Made by a program: the position numbers and the translations under genes. The notes under the pieces are model-generated. The model worked only from the letters and a program-made list of their open reading frames with translations, made no database searches and was not told where the DNA came from. Source: an uncultured Eubacteriales bacterium (GTDB lineage: Bacteria > Bacillota > Clostridia > Oscillospirales > Oscillospiraceae). From it: a stretch of 45,324 bases of DNA. This document shows positions 38,897-45,324 of this stretch, one piece after another. How positions within the stretch are numbered: the stretch's first letter is position 1; the number at the start of each line of letters is the position of its first letter. The stretch covers positions 1 through 45,324 of the forward strand of contig URGL01000012.1 in the NCBI GenBank assembly GCA_900547405.1. The letters are read 5' to 3'.

Positions 38897-41419
38897 TCAA
38901 TAGTACCTGCGCATATCCGCAAAGACCCGCTCTACCTCTTCGTACAGCTCCCGCGCCGACATTCTCAGCACGCCGGACCGGAAGGCGCTGAGCTGGACCA
39001 GAGAATCGGAGGTCGCCACCCGGACCGTGTAGCTGGGGCCGATCTGGGCGGCCAGGTCCTGAATGTACTGGTCCGCCGTCTGGGCCTGCTGGGTGTAGAC
39101 CACCTGGATGCCCTGGGTCCGGAGCTTTTCGCCGCCGGGGGTCCGGTAGCTGTCGAAGACCACCACGGTGTGGCATTTGGTAAAGCCGGCGTAGCTGGAT
39201 AGAATGTCGCACAGGTGCCGCCGGGCGGCGTCCAGGTCCTGCTTGGCTGTTTCCGCCAGGTGCTCCCAGGCGAAGATGATATTGTAGCCGTCTACGATCA
39301 GGTACTTTTCTTTTGGAGGCCGGATGGTCACCGGAGCGGTGGCGGCCTTTCTGGGGGCAGCATACTGAGGCCGCCGGATGGGGCCGAACTCCCGCTCCAT
39401 GATCTTTTCCAGCTCTGTGTCGTCAATGCTGGGCCGCACCAGGATCTGGGGCGGCTTTTCCTCTTTCAGGCCGCTTTCCAGGTGCATGAAGTCCTTCACC
39501 TGGTCCCACTTGACGGTGTGGCCTGCCCCGTGGGCGCAGAAGACGGAGTCCGGGGTGTTTTCCGTGTCCGCCTCCGGGTCGTAGCCCGCCGCCTGAATGA
39601 CGGCCTGGGCATTGTGGCAGGGGGCGTAGCCCGAAAGGGTCAAGCTCAGCCGGCCCAGTCCCTGGGTGTAGGCGGCCAGAGTCTGGGCGTAGTCCTTCAC
39701 CTCCGCCGCCGGGACGGTGCCCTCCAGGCTGGCGGTATCCCCCAGGGATTCCGGGGCTTCCATCTCGCCCCCCATGGCCCGCAGGTCCGTAATGGCCCGG
39801 CCGATCATCTGCTGGGGCACCGTCAGACGGAAGCTGTACCAGGGCTCCAGGAGGATGCTTTTCGTCTGCATGAGTCCCTGACGCACGGCCCGGTAGGTGG
39901 CCTGGCGGAAGTCCCCGCCCTCGGTGTGCTTCAGGTGGGCCTTGCCGATGAGCAGAGTGATCTTCATGTCCGTAATGGGGGCTCCGGTGAGGACGCCCCG
40001 GTGGACCTTCTCCGCCAGATGGGTCAGGACCAGGCTCTGGTAGTTGGCATCCAGCACATCCAGGGGGCACCGGCTGTCGAAGACCAGTCCGCTGCCCCTG
40101 GGCAGGGGCTCCAAGAGCAGATGGACCTCGGCATAGTGCCGCAGAGGCTCGAAGTGGCCCACCCCCTCCACCGTGTTTTCGATGGTCTCTTTGTAGAATA
40201 TTTTCCGGTCGTCCAAGGTGATGTCCAGGCCGAACCGGTCTTTCGCCAGGCTTCGGAAAACCTCCAGCTGGACCTGACCCATAAGGCCCACATGGATCTG
40301 GCCCCCCTCATAGTGGAGCTTCAGCTGAGGGTCCTCCTCCTCCAGCTGCCGCAGCTTTTGCAGGGCCGTTACGGTGTCACAGTGGGGCGGCAGGTTCACC
40401 CGGTAGGTCATGACGCTCTCCAGCATAGCCTTGGGGGCCTGGGGAATATCTCCAAGGGCCTGACCGGCGTAGGTGCCGGTGAGACCCGTCACCGCTCCCA
40501 GCTCTCCGGCCTCTAATGTCTCCGTCTGGATGAACTTATCCCCGGAGTACAGCCGCAGCTGGATGGGCTTTTCCTCCAGGGCATCCCCTTTCTGGTTGAC
40601 ATAACGCAGAGTTGACCGAACGGCCAGGCTTCCTCCGGTGACCTTCAGCCAGGTCAGCCGGGTCCCCGCCGGGTCTCGGGAGATCTTGTACACCCGGGCG
40701 GAAAAGTCCTGGGGATATTGGGGCTCCGGGCCGTAGGTGTCCAGGGCTTCCAGCAGAGCCTCTACCCCCTGCAGCTTCAGCGCGGAGCCGAAGCAGACGG
40801 GGAAAAGCTTCCGCTTTTCGATGAGGCCCCTGAGATTTTCCTTTGTGACGGTGCCGCTTTGCAGATAATTCTCCAGCAGCGCCTCGTCGCACAGGGCCGC
40901 CGCCTCGGAGAGGCTCTCCCAGGGCTGGGCAAGATCCACACAGCATTCGCTGAGCTTCTGCCGCAAATCGGAAAGGATCTTCTCCTTGTCCGCCCCATCC
41001 AGGTCCATTTTGTTCACGAAGAGGAACAGGGGGATCCGGTGCTTTTCCAGCAGCTGCCACAGGGTCTGGGTGTGGGCCTGGACCCCGTCGGTTCCGCTGA
41101 TGACCAGCACGGCGCAGTCCAGCACCGGCAATACCCGCTCCGTCTCCGCGCCGAAGTCCACATGCCCCGGAGTGTCCACCAGGGTCACCGCCCGGGACTT
41201 CGTCTCCAGCCGGGCCTGCTTGGAGAAGATCGTGATCCCCCGCTCCCGCTCCAGCCGGTCCGTATCCAGGTAAGCGTCCCCGTGGTCCACCCGCCCCAGC
41301 ACCCGCCGGGCCCCGGACCTATAGAGCATCGCCTCCGACAGGGTAGTCTTCCCCGCGTCCACATGGGCCAGCAGCCCCACACTCAGGGGGGCTTTGGTTT
41401 TTTTCAGTTCTTCGGCCAT
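38897..41419 (-). CDS. Ribosomal-protection-type GTPase fused to a YacP/Rae1-like NYN nuclease
   Basis: The 840-residue product has an EF-G-like body of about 640 residues as in TetM/TetW/TetO, with GTPase motifs AHVDAGKT (18-25), ERGITI (59-64), DTPGH (82-86) and NKMD (136-139), and the late segment VFCAHGAGHTVKWDQV. After a linker it carries an NYN domain (about 703-840) with all three acidic sites: LIVDGYNII, VVVFDSY and VATSD, and the SARELYEEVE end. B. subtilis YacP (Rae1) is a ribosome A-site mRNA endonuclease. The fusion suggests a factor that enters the stalled ribosome and cuts mRNA, or removes a ligand; tetracycline resistance is possible but not shown. The start at 41419 (MAEELKK) has AAAGGGG upstream. 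A shortened copy is at 44124. Confidence 0.85.
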   Translation of the reverse strand: MAEELKKTKAPLSVGLLAHVDAGKTTLSEAMLYRSGARRVLGRVDHGDAYLDTDRLERERGITIFSKQARLETKSRAVTLVDTPGHVDFGAETERVLPVLDCAVLVISGTDGVQAHTQTLWQLLEKHRIPLFLFVNKMDLDGADKEKILSDLRQKLSECCVDLAQPWESLSEAAALCDEALLENYLQSGTVTKENLRGLIEKRKLFPVCFGSALKLQGVEALLEALDTYGPEPQYPQDFSARVYKISRDPAGTRLTWLKVTGGSLAVRSTLRYVNQKGDALEEKPIQLRLYSGDKFIQTETLEAGELGAVTGLTGTYAGQALGDIPQAPKAMLESVMTYRVNLPPHCDTVTALQKLRQLEEEDPQLKLHYEGGQIHVGLMGQVQLEVFRSLAKDRFGLDITLDDRKIFYKETIENTVEGVGHFEPLRHYAEVHLLLEPLPRGSGLVFDSRCPLDVLDANYQSLVLTHLAEKVHRGVLTGAPITDMKITLLIGKAHLKHTEGGDFRQATYRAVRQGLMQTKSILLEPWYSFRLTVPQQMIGRAITDLRAMGGEMEAPESLGDTASLEGTVPAAEVKDYAQTLAAYTQGLGRLSLTLSGYAPCHNAQAVIQAAGYDPEADTENTPDSVFCAHGAGHTVKWDQVKDFMHLESGLKEEKPPQILVRPSIDDTELEKIMEREFGPIRRPQYAAPRKAATAPVTIRPPKEKYLIVDGYNIIFAWEHLAETAKQDLDAARRHLCDILSSYAGFTKCHTVVVFDSYRTPGGEKLRTQGIQVVYTQQAQTADQYIQDLAAQIGPSYTVRVATSDSLVQLSAFRSGVLRMSARELYEEVERVFADMRRYY

Positions 41420-41448
41420 AGAAAAGCCCCTTTCACACACTTTTTCTG

Positions 41449-41477
41449 ATTATAGCATGAAAGGGGGCTGTAGTCGA
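41449..41477 (-). promoter_or_regulatory. Promoter of the GTPase-NYN gene
   Basis: On the minus strand, TCGACT (41472-41477) and consensus TATAAT (41449-41454) are spaced by 17 bp, about 30 bp before the ATG. The same promoter and leader are kept in the partial copy at 44820-44848. Confidence 0.65.
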
Positions 41478-41483
41478 TAGATC

Positions 41484-41778
41484 CCTGTGGATTTTTCTTG
41501 AAAAAGAATCAGTACATCGTCATGGCAAACCGGGAGCACAATATTCTGTATGTGCGTGTCCGCAATTGCAGAAATCATCCGACTGGAGACTGGGACAAAA
41601 TGATTTCTCATCCTTTTGCAAAATACGCAATCTCCTATCTTCTGAACTGTCAGAATGAGAAGCTACCGAAAGAAACTGTGATTTCATTTGAAGAGTAACC
41701 ACCACCATCACAAATTGGACAGTATACGGCAGGTTTAGAATCACAGTCTGTTTGCGTGAAAGCCCTGTATTCTCCCCA
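41484..41778. other. Gap without a clear gene
   Basis: Between the GTPase promoter and the aminomethyltransferase-like stop I see no convincing gene. A 66-codon open frame on the plus strand (41498-41698) begins with TTG and has no ribosome site. On the minus strand a short phrase CPICDGGG (about 41715-41735) hints at the end of a decayed zinc-ribbon gene. Base composition is lower in GC than in the GTPase gene. Confidence 0.4.
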
Positions 41779-43098
41779 TTACTTCCGCTTATCCGCTTTG
41801 TAGGGGGTTATTGCAACCGTAGCGCGAATCATGGTCTGCCGGTGTCCCTCGGAGCCATACAGAACAAAGAGCTCCGTCCCCTCTTGTGCATAACGGATGT
41901 CAATATTCGCCAGCGAGATCACTTTTTTATACTGGCAGCTGTAACCCCGATTGGAAACTAGGCCGATCATCTGCTGATCTTTGCTGAATGCGGGAATAAA
42001 CTGAGGACACGCAGCGGAGAAATCAGAGGTATTTACAGGAAGCGGCATCTGCTCAAACGCTTCCTTTTCCGGATCAAACAAAGAGGCAAAGATGTTGATG
42101 CAGTCCTCGCTGTTCCACTCCAGGGTAACACACTTGGTTTTGGGCGCGGCAGCCTCTGCCAGGATGGCATCCTTTCCGGGGAAATCTCTAGTCTTATCTA
42201 CCAAACGATCCCAGCCATAATCCACAGGAGAGCGATGTAGCGCCTCGGCACCGGGGACAATCCCGGGGATGAAATCCACCCAAATGGTGGGGAAGTATGC
42301 CTGGAGATGGTTCAGCATCAGACTCCTCTGACCCAGCTGGCGCAGACCATATTCCTTGCCTGCCTCCACCACAGCGTTCCAGATCACAGATCCGTCCGCG
42401 CTGTTGCCAAACAGCTCGTAACCGACCTCGCCGGACATACCGCCGCGATACAGACGGACAGTTTTTTCTGCGATTGTCACATCCCGGAAGGAGATAAATG
42501 CCAGGTTGCTGACATCCTCGCCGGTAACCTTTTCAATCACAGCAGTGGACACAGGGCCCTGCACATGGAAATTGAAAATTTCCGCAGTCAGATCCTCCAC
42601 TTTCACATCACAGCCTTCCGGACGAATCATCAGACCGGGCTTGATCATGGTGCCGCCGGTGAGGAGAATCTGATCTTCCGATTCCCGGAAAGCAATGCCA
42701 TCGCCAATCATCTTACCGTTGGGGAGAACAGATACAATGTGGCGGCCTTTTCCCACAGGAAATTTCTTGTAACCATTGATGGTGCTCTGTTCCATGCACT
42801 TGATTACATCGGGTCCGGTAATTCGGAATTTGTTCAGCCAGGACCAGTCTCCAATGTATCCGGTTTTGGAAATGGCATTGCACTCATCCATCCAGCCGGT
42901 GAACTCCCATGCCCCCAGGACGTTGTGAAGTCCGCTGAAGTGCTGAATGCCGGAATTGGGATTCATTCCCGTCTGCTGGCCCTGCACGGCAGGCGTGAAA
43001 GCAGGCTCTTTGCCGCCATAGTACGACAATTCCTGATTGTCCTTCTGCGCCCAACTTGCGCATACAGCGCTCATGTCCAAAGAATCGAAAAGTTTCAT
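41779..43098 (-). CDS. Aminomethyltransferase (GcvT)-like, folate-dependent demethylase candidate
   Basis: The 439-residue product belongs to the GcvT/DmdA/LigM superfamily, which moves a methyl or methylene group to tetrahydrofolate. N-terminal AWEFTGWMDECNAISKTGYIGDWS (core MDECNAISKTGYIGDWS), FNFHVQGP, RGGMSGEVGYELFG and the C-terminal barrel around IGLVSNRGYSCQYKKVISL support this. It is not beside gcvP or gcvH, so it is unlikely to be the glycine cleavage T protein and more likely acts on a free methylated substrate, for instance an aromatic methyl ether. AAGGGGG precedes the ATG. It diverges from a LysR regulator (43243). Confidence 0.78.
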   Translation of the reverse strand: MKLFDSLDMSAVCASWAQKDNQELSYYGGKEPAFTPAVQGQQTGMNPNSGIQHFSGLHNVLGAWEFTGWMDECNAISKTGYIGDWSWLNKFRITGPDVIKCMEQSTINGYKKFPVGKGRHIVSVLPNGKMIGDGIAFRESEDQILLTGGTMIKPGLMIRPEGCDVKVEDLTAEIFNFHVQGPVSTAVIEKVTGEDVSNLAFISFRDVTIAEKTVRLYRGGMSGEVGYELFGNSADGSVIWNAVVEAGKEYGLRQLGQRSLMLNHLQAYFPTIWVDFIPGIVPGAEALHRSPVDYGWDRLVDKTRDFPGKDAILAEAAAPKTKCVTLEWNSEDCINIFASLFDPEKEAFEQMPLPVNTSDFSAACPQFIPAFSKDQQMIGLVSNRGYSCQYKKVISLANIDIRYAQEGTELFVLYGSEGHRQTMIRATVAITPYKADKRK

Positions 43099-43160
43099 TC
43101 TGTTGTCCCCCTTATTTCAATTTGGATATCTTTACTATACCGTATTATAAGAAAAATGGT

Positions 43161-43197
43161 TATGCAATCCTTGGGCTGGTTATTCACATATTGCATA
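43161..43197. promoter_or_regulatory. Inverted repeat TATGCAA-N23-TTGCATA, candidate LysR site
   Basis: tatgcaa (43161-43167) and ttgcata (43191-43197) are perfect inverted repeats in the divergent intergenic region. The right arm is also the -35 of the LysR promoter, so binding would autorepress; the left arm lies toward the demethylase-like gene. A TTATAAT-like -10 follows on the minus strand near 43147, with poor spacing to the left arm, which suits an activator-dependent promoter. Confidence 0.45.
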
Positions 43198-43219
43198 GTC
43201 GGCATGGCTGTGCTATACT
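43191..43219 (+). promoter_or_regulatory. LysR gene promoter
   Basis: TTGCAT (43191-43196) and TATACT (43214-43219) with 17-bp spacing, 23 bp before the start codon at 43243. Confidence 0.6.
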
Positions 43220-43242
43220 GAAATTCTATAGGAGGGGACACT

Positions 43243-44130
43243 ATGAAAACGGAGCATATGCGTGAATTTCTGGAATTGGCAGAGACAAAAAACTATTCCG
43301 TTGCAGCAAAGAACCTTTTTATATCCCAGCCGACACTGAGCAGACGGATTCAGGCAATTGAGGAAGAATTGGGGTATCGGCTGGTGGAAACTTCCAGTCA
43401 TGGTGTTTCGTTGACAGAGTGTGGTGTTAGCGCTGTACGAAGCTTTCGGAAAATACTAAAAGAATACGACGCTCTGCGGGAAACCGGGAAAAATCTTTCC
43501 GAACGTGTTTCAGGAACGCTGACACTTGGAATTCTATATTATGCCCTTGATGATTACTGCGGAAACTTTCTTACATGGTTTCAGCAGAAAGACCCAAACA
43601 TTCATCTGAAGTGCAATAGTTACCTTCCGCAACAGCTTGCATCCGATATTCTGGCGCGCAAAATTGACATCGGGACTTTGTTCAGCATCGGTTCTTCTGC
43701 CCCCGATGGAATGCATTATTTCAAAGTGGGCGCGATATCTATGATTGCCATGATTCCACGAGAGAACCCGCTGGCACAAAAGGATATTGTCACTTTTAGC
43801 GATCTGGTAGACTATCCTTTGATTGTTCTCGAAAATGACGCATACTCTGCATCCCTGACGCAACAATATTTGCGGGCAAATCATATTCACTTTTCTGAGA
43901 CAGTGTTTGCGGACAATATCGAAACCGTTCCCTGGGCCATCCGTTCAACAGGCGGAATACACATCACTGGCGAAAGTGTCAGAAGACAGAATTCCTCATC
44001 TGTGGCGTATATCCCGATTGTCGCAAAAAATCCCGGTATGACCTTCGGGTTTGTATGCGCAGAAGGAAACGACAATCCAGTCGTGTCTGTTTTTTTCAGG
44101 GCGCTTAAAGAGTATCTGAAAAATCAGTAA
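43243..44130 (+). CDS. LysR-family transcriptional regulator
   Basis: The 295-residue product has the LysR N-terminal winged helix-turn-helix (3-62; YSVAAKNLFISQPTLSRRIQ) and an effector-binding domain (about 90-295, starting VSGTLTLGILYYALDDY). GGAGGGG precedes the ATG. It diverges from the GcvT-like gene, the usual layout in which LysR activates its neighbour in response to the substrate. Composition is low in GC like the rest of the 41.5-44.2 kb segment. It ends seven bases inside the convergent truncated GTPase copy. Confidence 0.88.
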   Translation: MKTEHMREFLELAETKNYSVAAKNLFISQPTLSRRIQAIEEELGYRLVETSSHGVSLTECGVSAVRSFRKILKEYDALRETGKNLSERVSGTLTLGILYYALDDYCGNFLTWFQQKDPNIHLKCNSYLPQQLASDILARKIDIGTLFSIGSSAPDGMHYFKVGAISMIAMIPRENPLAQKDIVTFSDLVDYPLIVLENDAYSASLTQQYLRANHIHFSETVFADNIETVPWAIRSTGGIHITGESVRRQNSSSVAYIPIVAKNPGMTFGFVCAEGNDNPVVSVFFRALKEYLKNQ

Positions 44131-44789
44131 AGCTGTGCTGCCATTTTCCGCAAAGGGCCCGAATAAATCCCCAGAGCTTCATCCGGTAAGAAGATGAAGT
44201 CCTGGGGATATTTGGGCTCCGGGCCGTAGGTGTCCAGGGCTTCCAGCAGCGCCTCGTCGCACAGGGCCGCCGCCTCGGAGAGGCTCTCCCAGGGCTGGGC
44301 AAGATCCACACAGCATTCGCTGAGCTTCTGCCGCAAATCGGAAAGGATCTTCTCCTTGTCCGCCCCATCCAGGTCCATTTTGTTCACGAAGAGGAACAGG
44401 GGGATCCGGTGCTTTTCCAGCAGCTGCCACAGGGTCTGGGTGTGGGCCTGGACCCCGTCGGTTCCGCTGATGACCAGCACGGCGCAGTCCAGCACCGGCA
44501 ATACCCGCTCCGTCTCCGCGCCGAAGTCCACATGCCCCGGAGTGTCCACCAGGGTCACCGCCCGGGACTTCGTCTCCAGCCGGGCCTGCTTGGAGAAGAT
44601 CGTGATCCCCCGCTCCCGCTCCAGCCGGTCCGTATCCAGGTAAGCGTCCCCGTGGTCCACCCGCCCCAGCACCCGCCGGGCCCCGGACCTATAGAGCATC
44701 GCCTCCGACAGGGTGGTCTTCCCCGCGTCCACATGGGCCAGCAGCCCCACACTCAGGGGGGCTTTGGGTTTTTTCAGTTCTTCGGCCAT
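44124..44789 (-). pseudogene. Truncated, internally deleted copy of the GTPase-NYN gene
   Basis: The frame encodes 221 residues. Residues 1-183 match the full GTPase almost exactly (MAEELKKPKAPL onward), then a 41-codon deletion joins to ALDTYGPEPKYPQDF, and a 23-residue unrelated tail (IFLPDEALGIYSG...) ends in a stop. The deletion lies between two imperfect 14-bp repeats (tccagcagagcctc at 40749 and tccagcagcgcctc at 40872 in the full copy). The promoter, ribosome site and G1-G4 motifs are kept, so a short GTPase fragment may still be made. It lacks the ribosome-contact domains and the NYN domain, so I call it a pseudogene. Confidence 0.8.
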
Positions 44790-44853
44790 AGAAAAGCCCC
44801 CTTTCACGCGCTTTTTCTGATTATAGCATGAAAGAGGGCTGTAGTCGATAGAT
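44198..44853. repeat. Direct repeat of 40706-41483
   Basis: This segment, including the promoter and leader, is nearly identical to 40706-41483 apart from the 123-bp deletion. Both copies point the same way and flank the lower-GC segment with the GcvT-like and LysR genes, so homologous recombination between them could delete that cargo. Confidence 0.85.
44820..44848 (-). promoter_or_regulatory. Promoter of the truncated GTPase copy
   Basis: TCGACT (44843-44848) and TATAAT (44820-44825) with 17-bp spacing, identical in layout to 41449-41477. Confidence 0.6.
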
Positions 44854-45045
44854 TTTTCGGAATTTCTCTGGGTTCGTCGGTATCCTTGCCCGCCAATTCC
44901 GGTTTCTCAGGGTTTTACGATGATAATGTGTGGACTTGAAAACGGCTGAATGGAATCCCGAAATCTGACTGAATGCGATTGAAAAAACAGACTGAATGAT
45001 GAGAATACTGACGGGAATACCGTTGCGGCGTATCTGGATGTTTTT

Positions 45046-45082
45046 AAGCCCCCGTTCACGCGCTTTTTCTGATTCTAAATGA
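45046..45082. repeat. Third, short fragment of the GTPase leader
   Basis: aagcccccgttcacgcgctt followed by tttctgattctaaatgaa matches the leader of the copy at 44798-44835 with a few changes and one gap. The TATAAT box has been altered to TTTAGA. The 3' end of the small membrane-protein gene falls inside it. The 190 bp between this fragment and the second copy hold no clear gene. Confidence 0.6.
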
Positions 45083-45199
45083 AGATAGAAATATGCCAAT
45101 CACATAGGATACAACATTTGTAAGCAGATTTCCAAGAACGCAAATCACTTTTACAACGAACAGCACCGGCAGTGCCAATATCTTCAATACCAGCTTCAT
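45056..45199 (-). CDS. Small membrane protein, possibly mobile-element derived
   Basis: The 47-residue product MKLVLKILALPVLFVVKVIC... is one long hydrophobic stretch (about 5-40) with a basic end (RIRKSA). AAGGGG precedes the ATG at 45199. The opening MKLVLKILALPVL resembles small membrane proteins that I associate with conjugative elements of Clostridia. Its last residues are encoded by the leader-derived repeat at 45046-45082, so the true C-terminus has probably been lost and replaced. Function unknown. Confidence 0.55.
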   Translation of the reverse strand: MKLVLKILALPVLFVVKVICVLGNLLTNVVSYVIGIFLSSFRIRKSA

Positions 45200-45226
45200 A
45201 GGCTCAACCCCTTTCTTCTTAATTAC

Positions 45227-45255
45227 ATTGTACAAGAGTATCTGCAATAACACAA
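45227..45255 (-). promoter_or_regulatory. Promoter of the small membrane-protein gene
   Basis: On the minus strand, TTGTGT (45250-45255) and TACAAT (45227-45232) are spaced by 17 bp, 28 bp before the ATG. Confidence 0.5.
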
Positions 45256-45265
45256 CGATGTCATT

Positions 45266-45297
45266 TTAAAAAAGAGAATCAAGTTTTTGATTCTCTT
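45266..45297 (-). terminator. Terminator of a gene beyond the window
   Basis: aagagaatca (45272-45281) and tgattctctt (45288-45297) form a perfect 10-bp stem with loop agtttt; on the minus strand it is followed by TTTTTT and AT-rich sequence. It would end a minus-strand transcript that starts to the right of the window. Confidence 0.75.
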
Positions 45298-45324
45298 CAT
45301 ACATTCATTATAGCTTTTATCATC

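Noticed and set aside
41498..41698. 66-codon open frame with TTG start in the gap before the GcvT-like gene
   Set aside because: No ribosome site, no recognisable domain, and it begins at the edge of the GTPase promoter; more likely chance or decayed sequence.
44821..45099. 92-codon minus-strand open frame through the leader fragment
   Set aside because: It starts within the small membrane-protein gene, crosses the leader-derived repeat and ends at the truncated copy's promoter; no ribosome site or family likeness was seen.
1..45324. CRISPR array
   Set aside because: No regularly spaced repeats of CRISPR length were seen; the only tandem repeat is the 18-bp coding repeat at 1751-1804.
38897..45324. 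Insertion sequence or integrase gene mediating the GTPase duplication
   Set aside because: No transposase, recombinase or terminal inverted repeats were found in this region; the duplication ends look like simple breakpoints.

Overview
The window looks like chromosomal DNA of a moderately high-GC anaerobic Firmicute, most likely an Oscillospiraceae-type gut Clostridium. This rests on strong AGGAGG-type ribosome sites, Gram-positive lipoproteins, a fused AdhE, a TetM/TetW-like GTPase and intergenic repeats of a style I associate with that family. The genus is not determined.

Layout. (1) 131-2871: a small helix-turn-helix gene diverges from a short Ser/Thr-kinase-like gene, which is followed by two overlapping genes for zinc-ribbon, single-span membrane proteins with Thr/Pro-rich linkers. 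(2) 3011-4240: a Na+/dicarboxylate-type symporter with its own promoter and terminator. (3) 4450-15738, minus strand: a twelve-gene ribose-type operon: LacI regulator, ribokinase, RbsD, binding protein, ATPase, permease, then ThuA-like protein, zinc dehydrogenase, an aldo/keto-reductase-like TIM protein, MFS transporter, a small unknown and a sugar isomerase/epimerase. (4) 16111-18705: bifunctional AdhE. (5) 18828-19178: tRNA-Val(CAC), whose 3' end is repeated 176 bp downstream around a block of three perfect hairpins. (6) 19295-32453, minus strand: a second twelve-gene sugar/polyol operon: class II aldolase, binding protein, ATPase, two permeases, zinc dehydrogenase, 2-hydroxyacid dehydrogenase, FGGY kinase, aldo/keto reductase, SDR, RbsD paralogue and ROK regulator. 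(7) 32781-37481: MurJ-like flippase, a signal-peptidase homologue that has lost both catalytic residues, and a domain-swapped GH3 glycosidase. (8) 37539-45324: a mosaic accessory region with a PsiE-like membrane protein, a KilA-N protein, a ribosomal-protection-type GTPase fused to a YacP/Rae1-like NYN nuclease, a folate-dependent demethylase-like gene with a divergent LysR regulator, a broken second copy of the GTPase gene, and a small membrane protein next to a third leader fragment.

How the genes work together. The two sugar operons have the same logic (ABC import, RbsD-type anomer conversion, redox steps, kinase, own repressor) but use unrelated regulators and kinases: LacI with ribokinase in one, ROK with FGGY kinase plus aldolase in the other. 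Each has a recognisable promoter and candidate operators: GAAACG half-sites about three helical turns apart for the LacI gene, and two 8-5-8 AT-rich inverted repeats 107 bp apart for the ROK gene. AdhE between them would dispose of fermentative reducing power.

Most unusual points: the GTPase-NYN fusion and its decayed second copy flanking a lower-GC demethylase/LysR cargo; the Ser-to-Asp and Lys-to-Arg signal-peptidase homologue; the tRNA 3'-end duplication with hairpins; and a 32-bp perfect palindrome inside the KilA-N gene. All functional calls come from reading the sequence; no database search was run.
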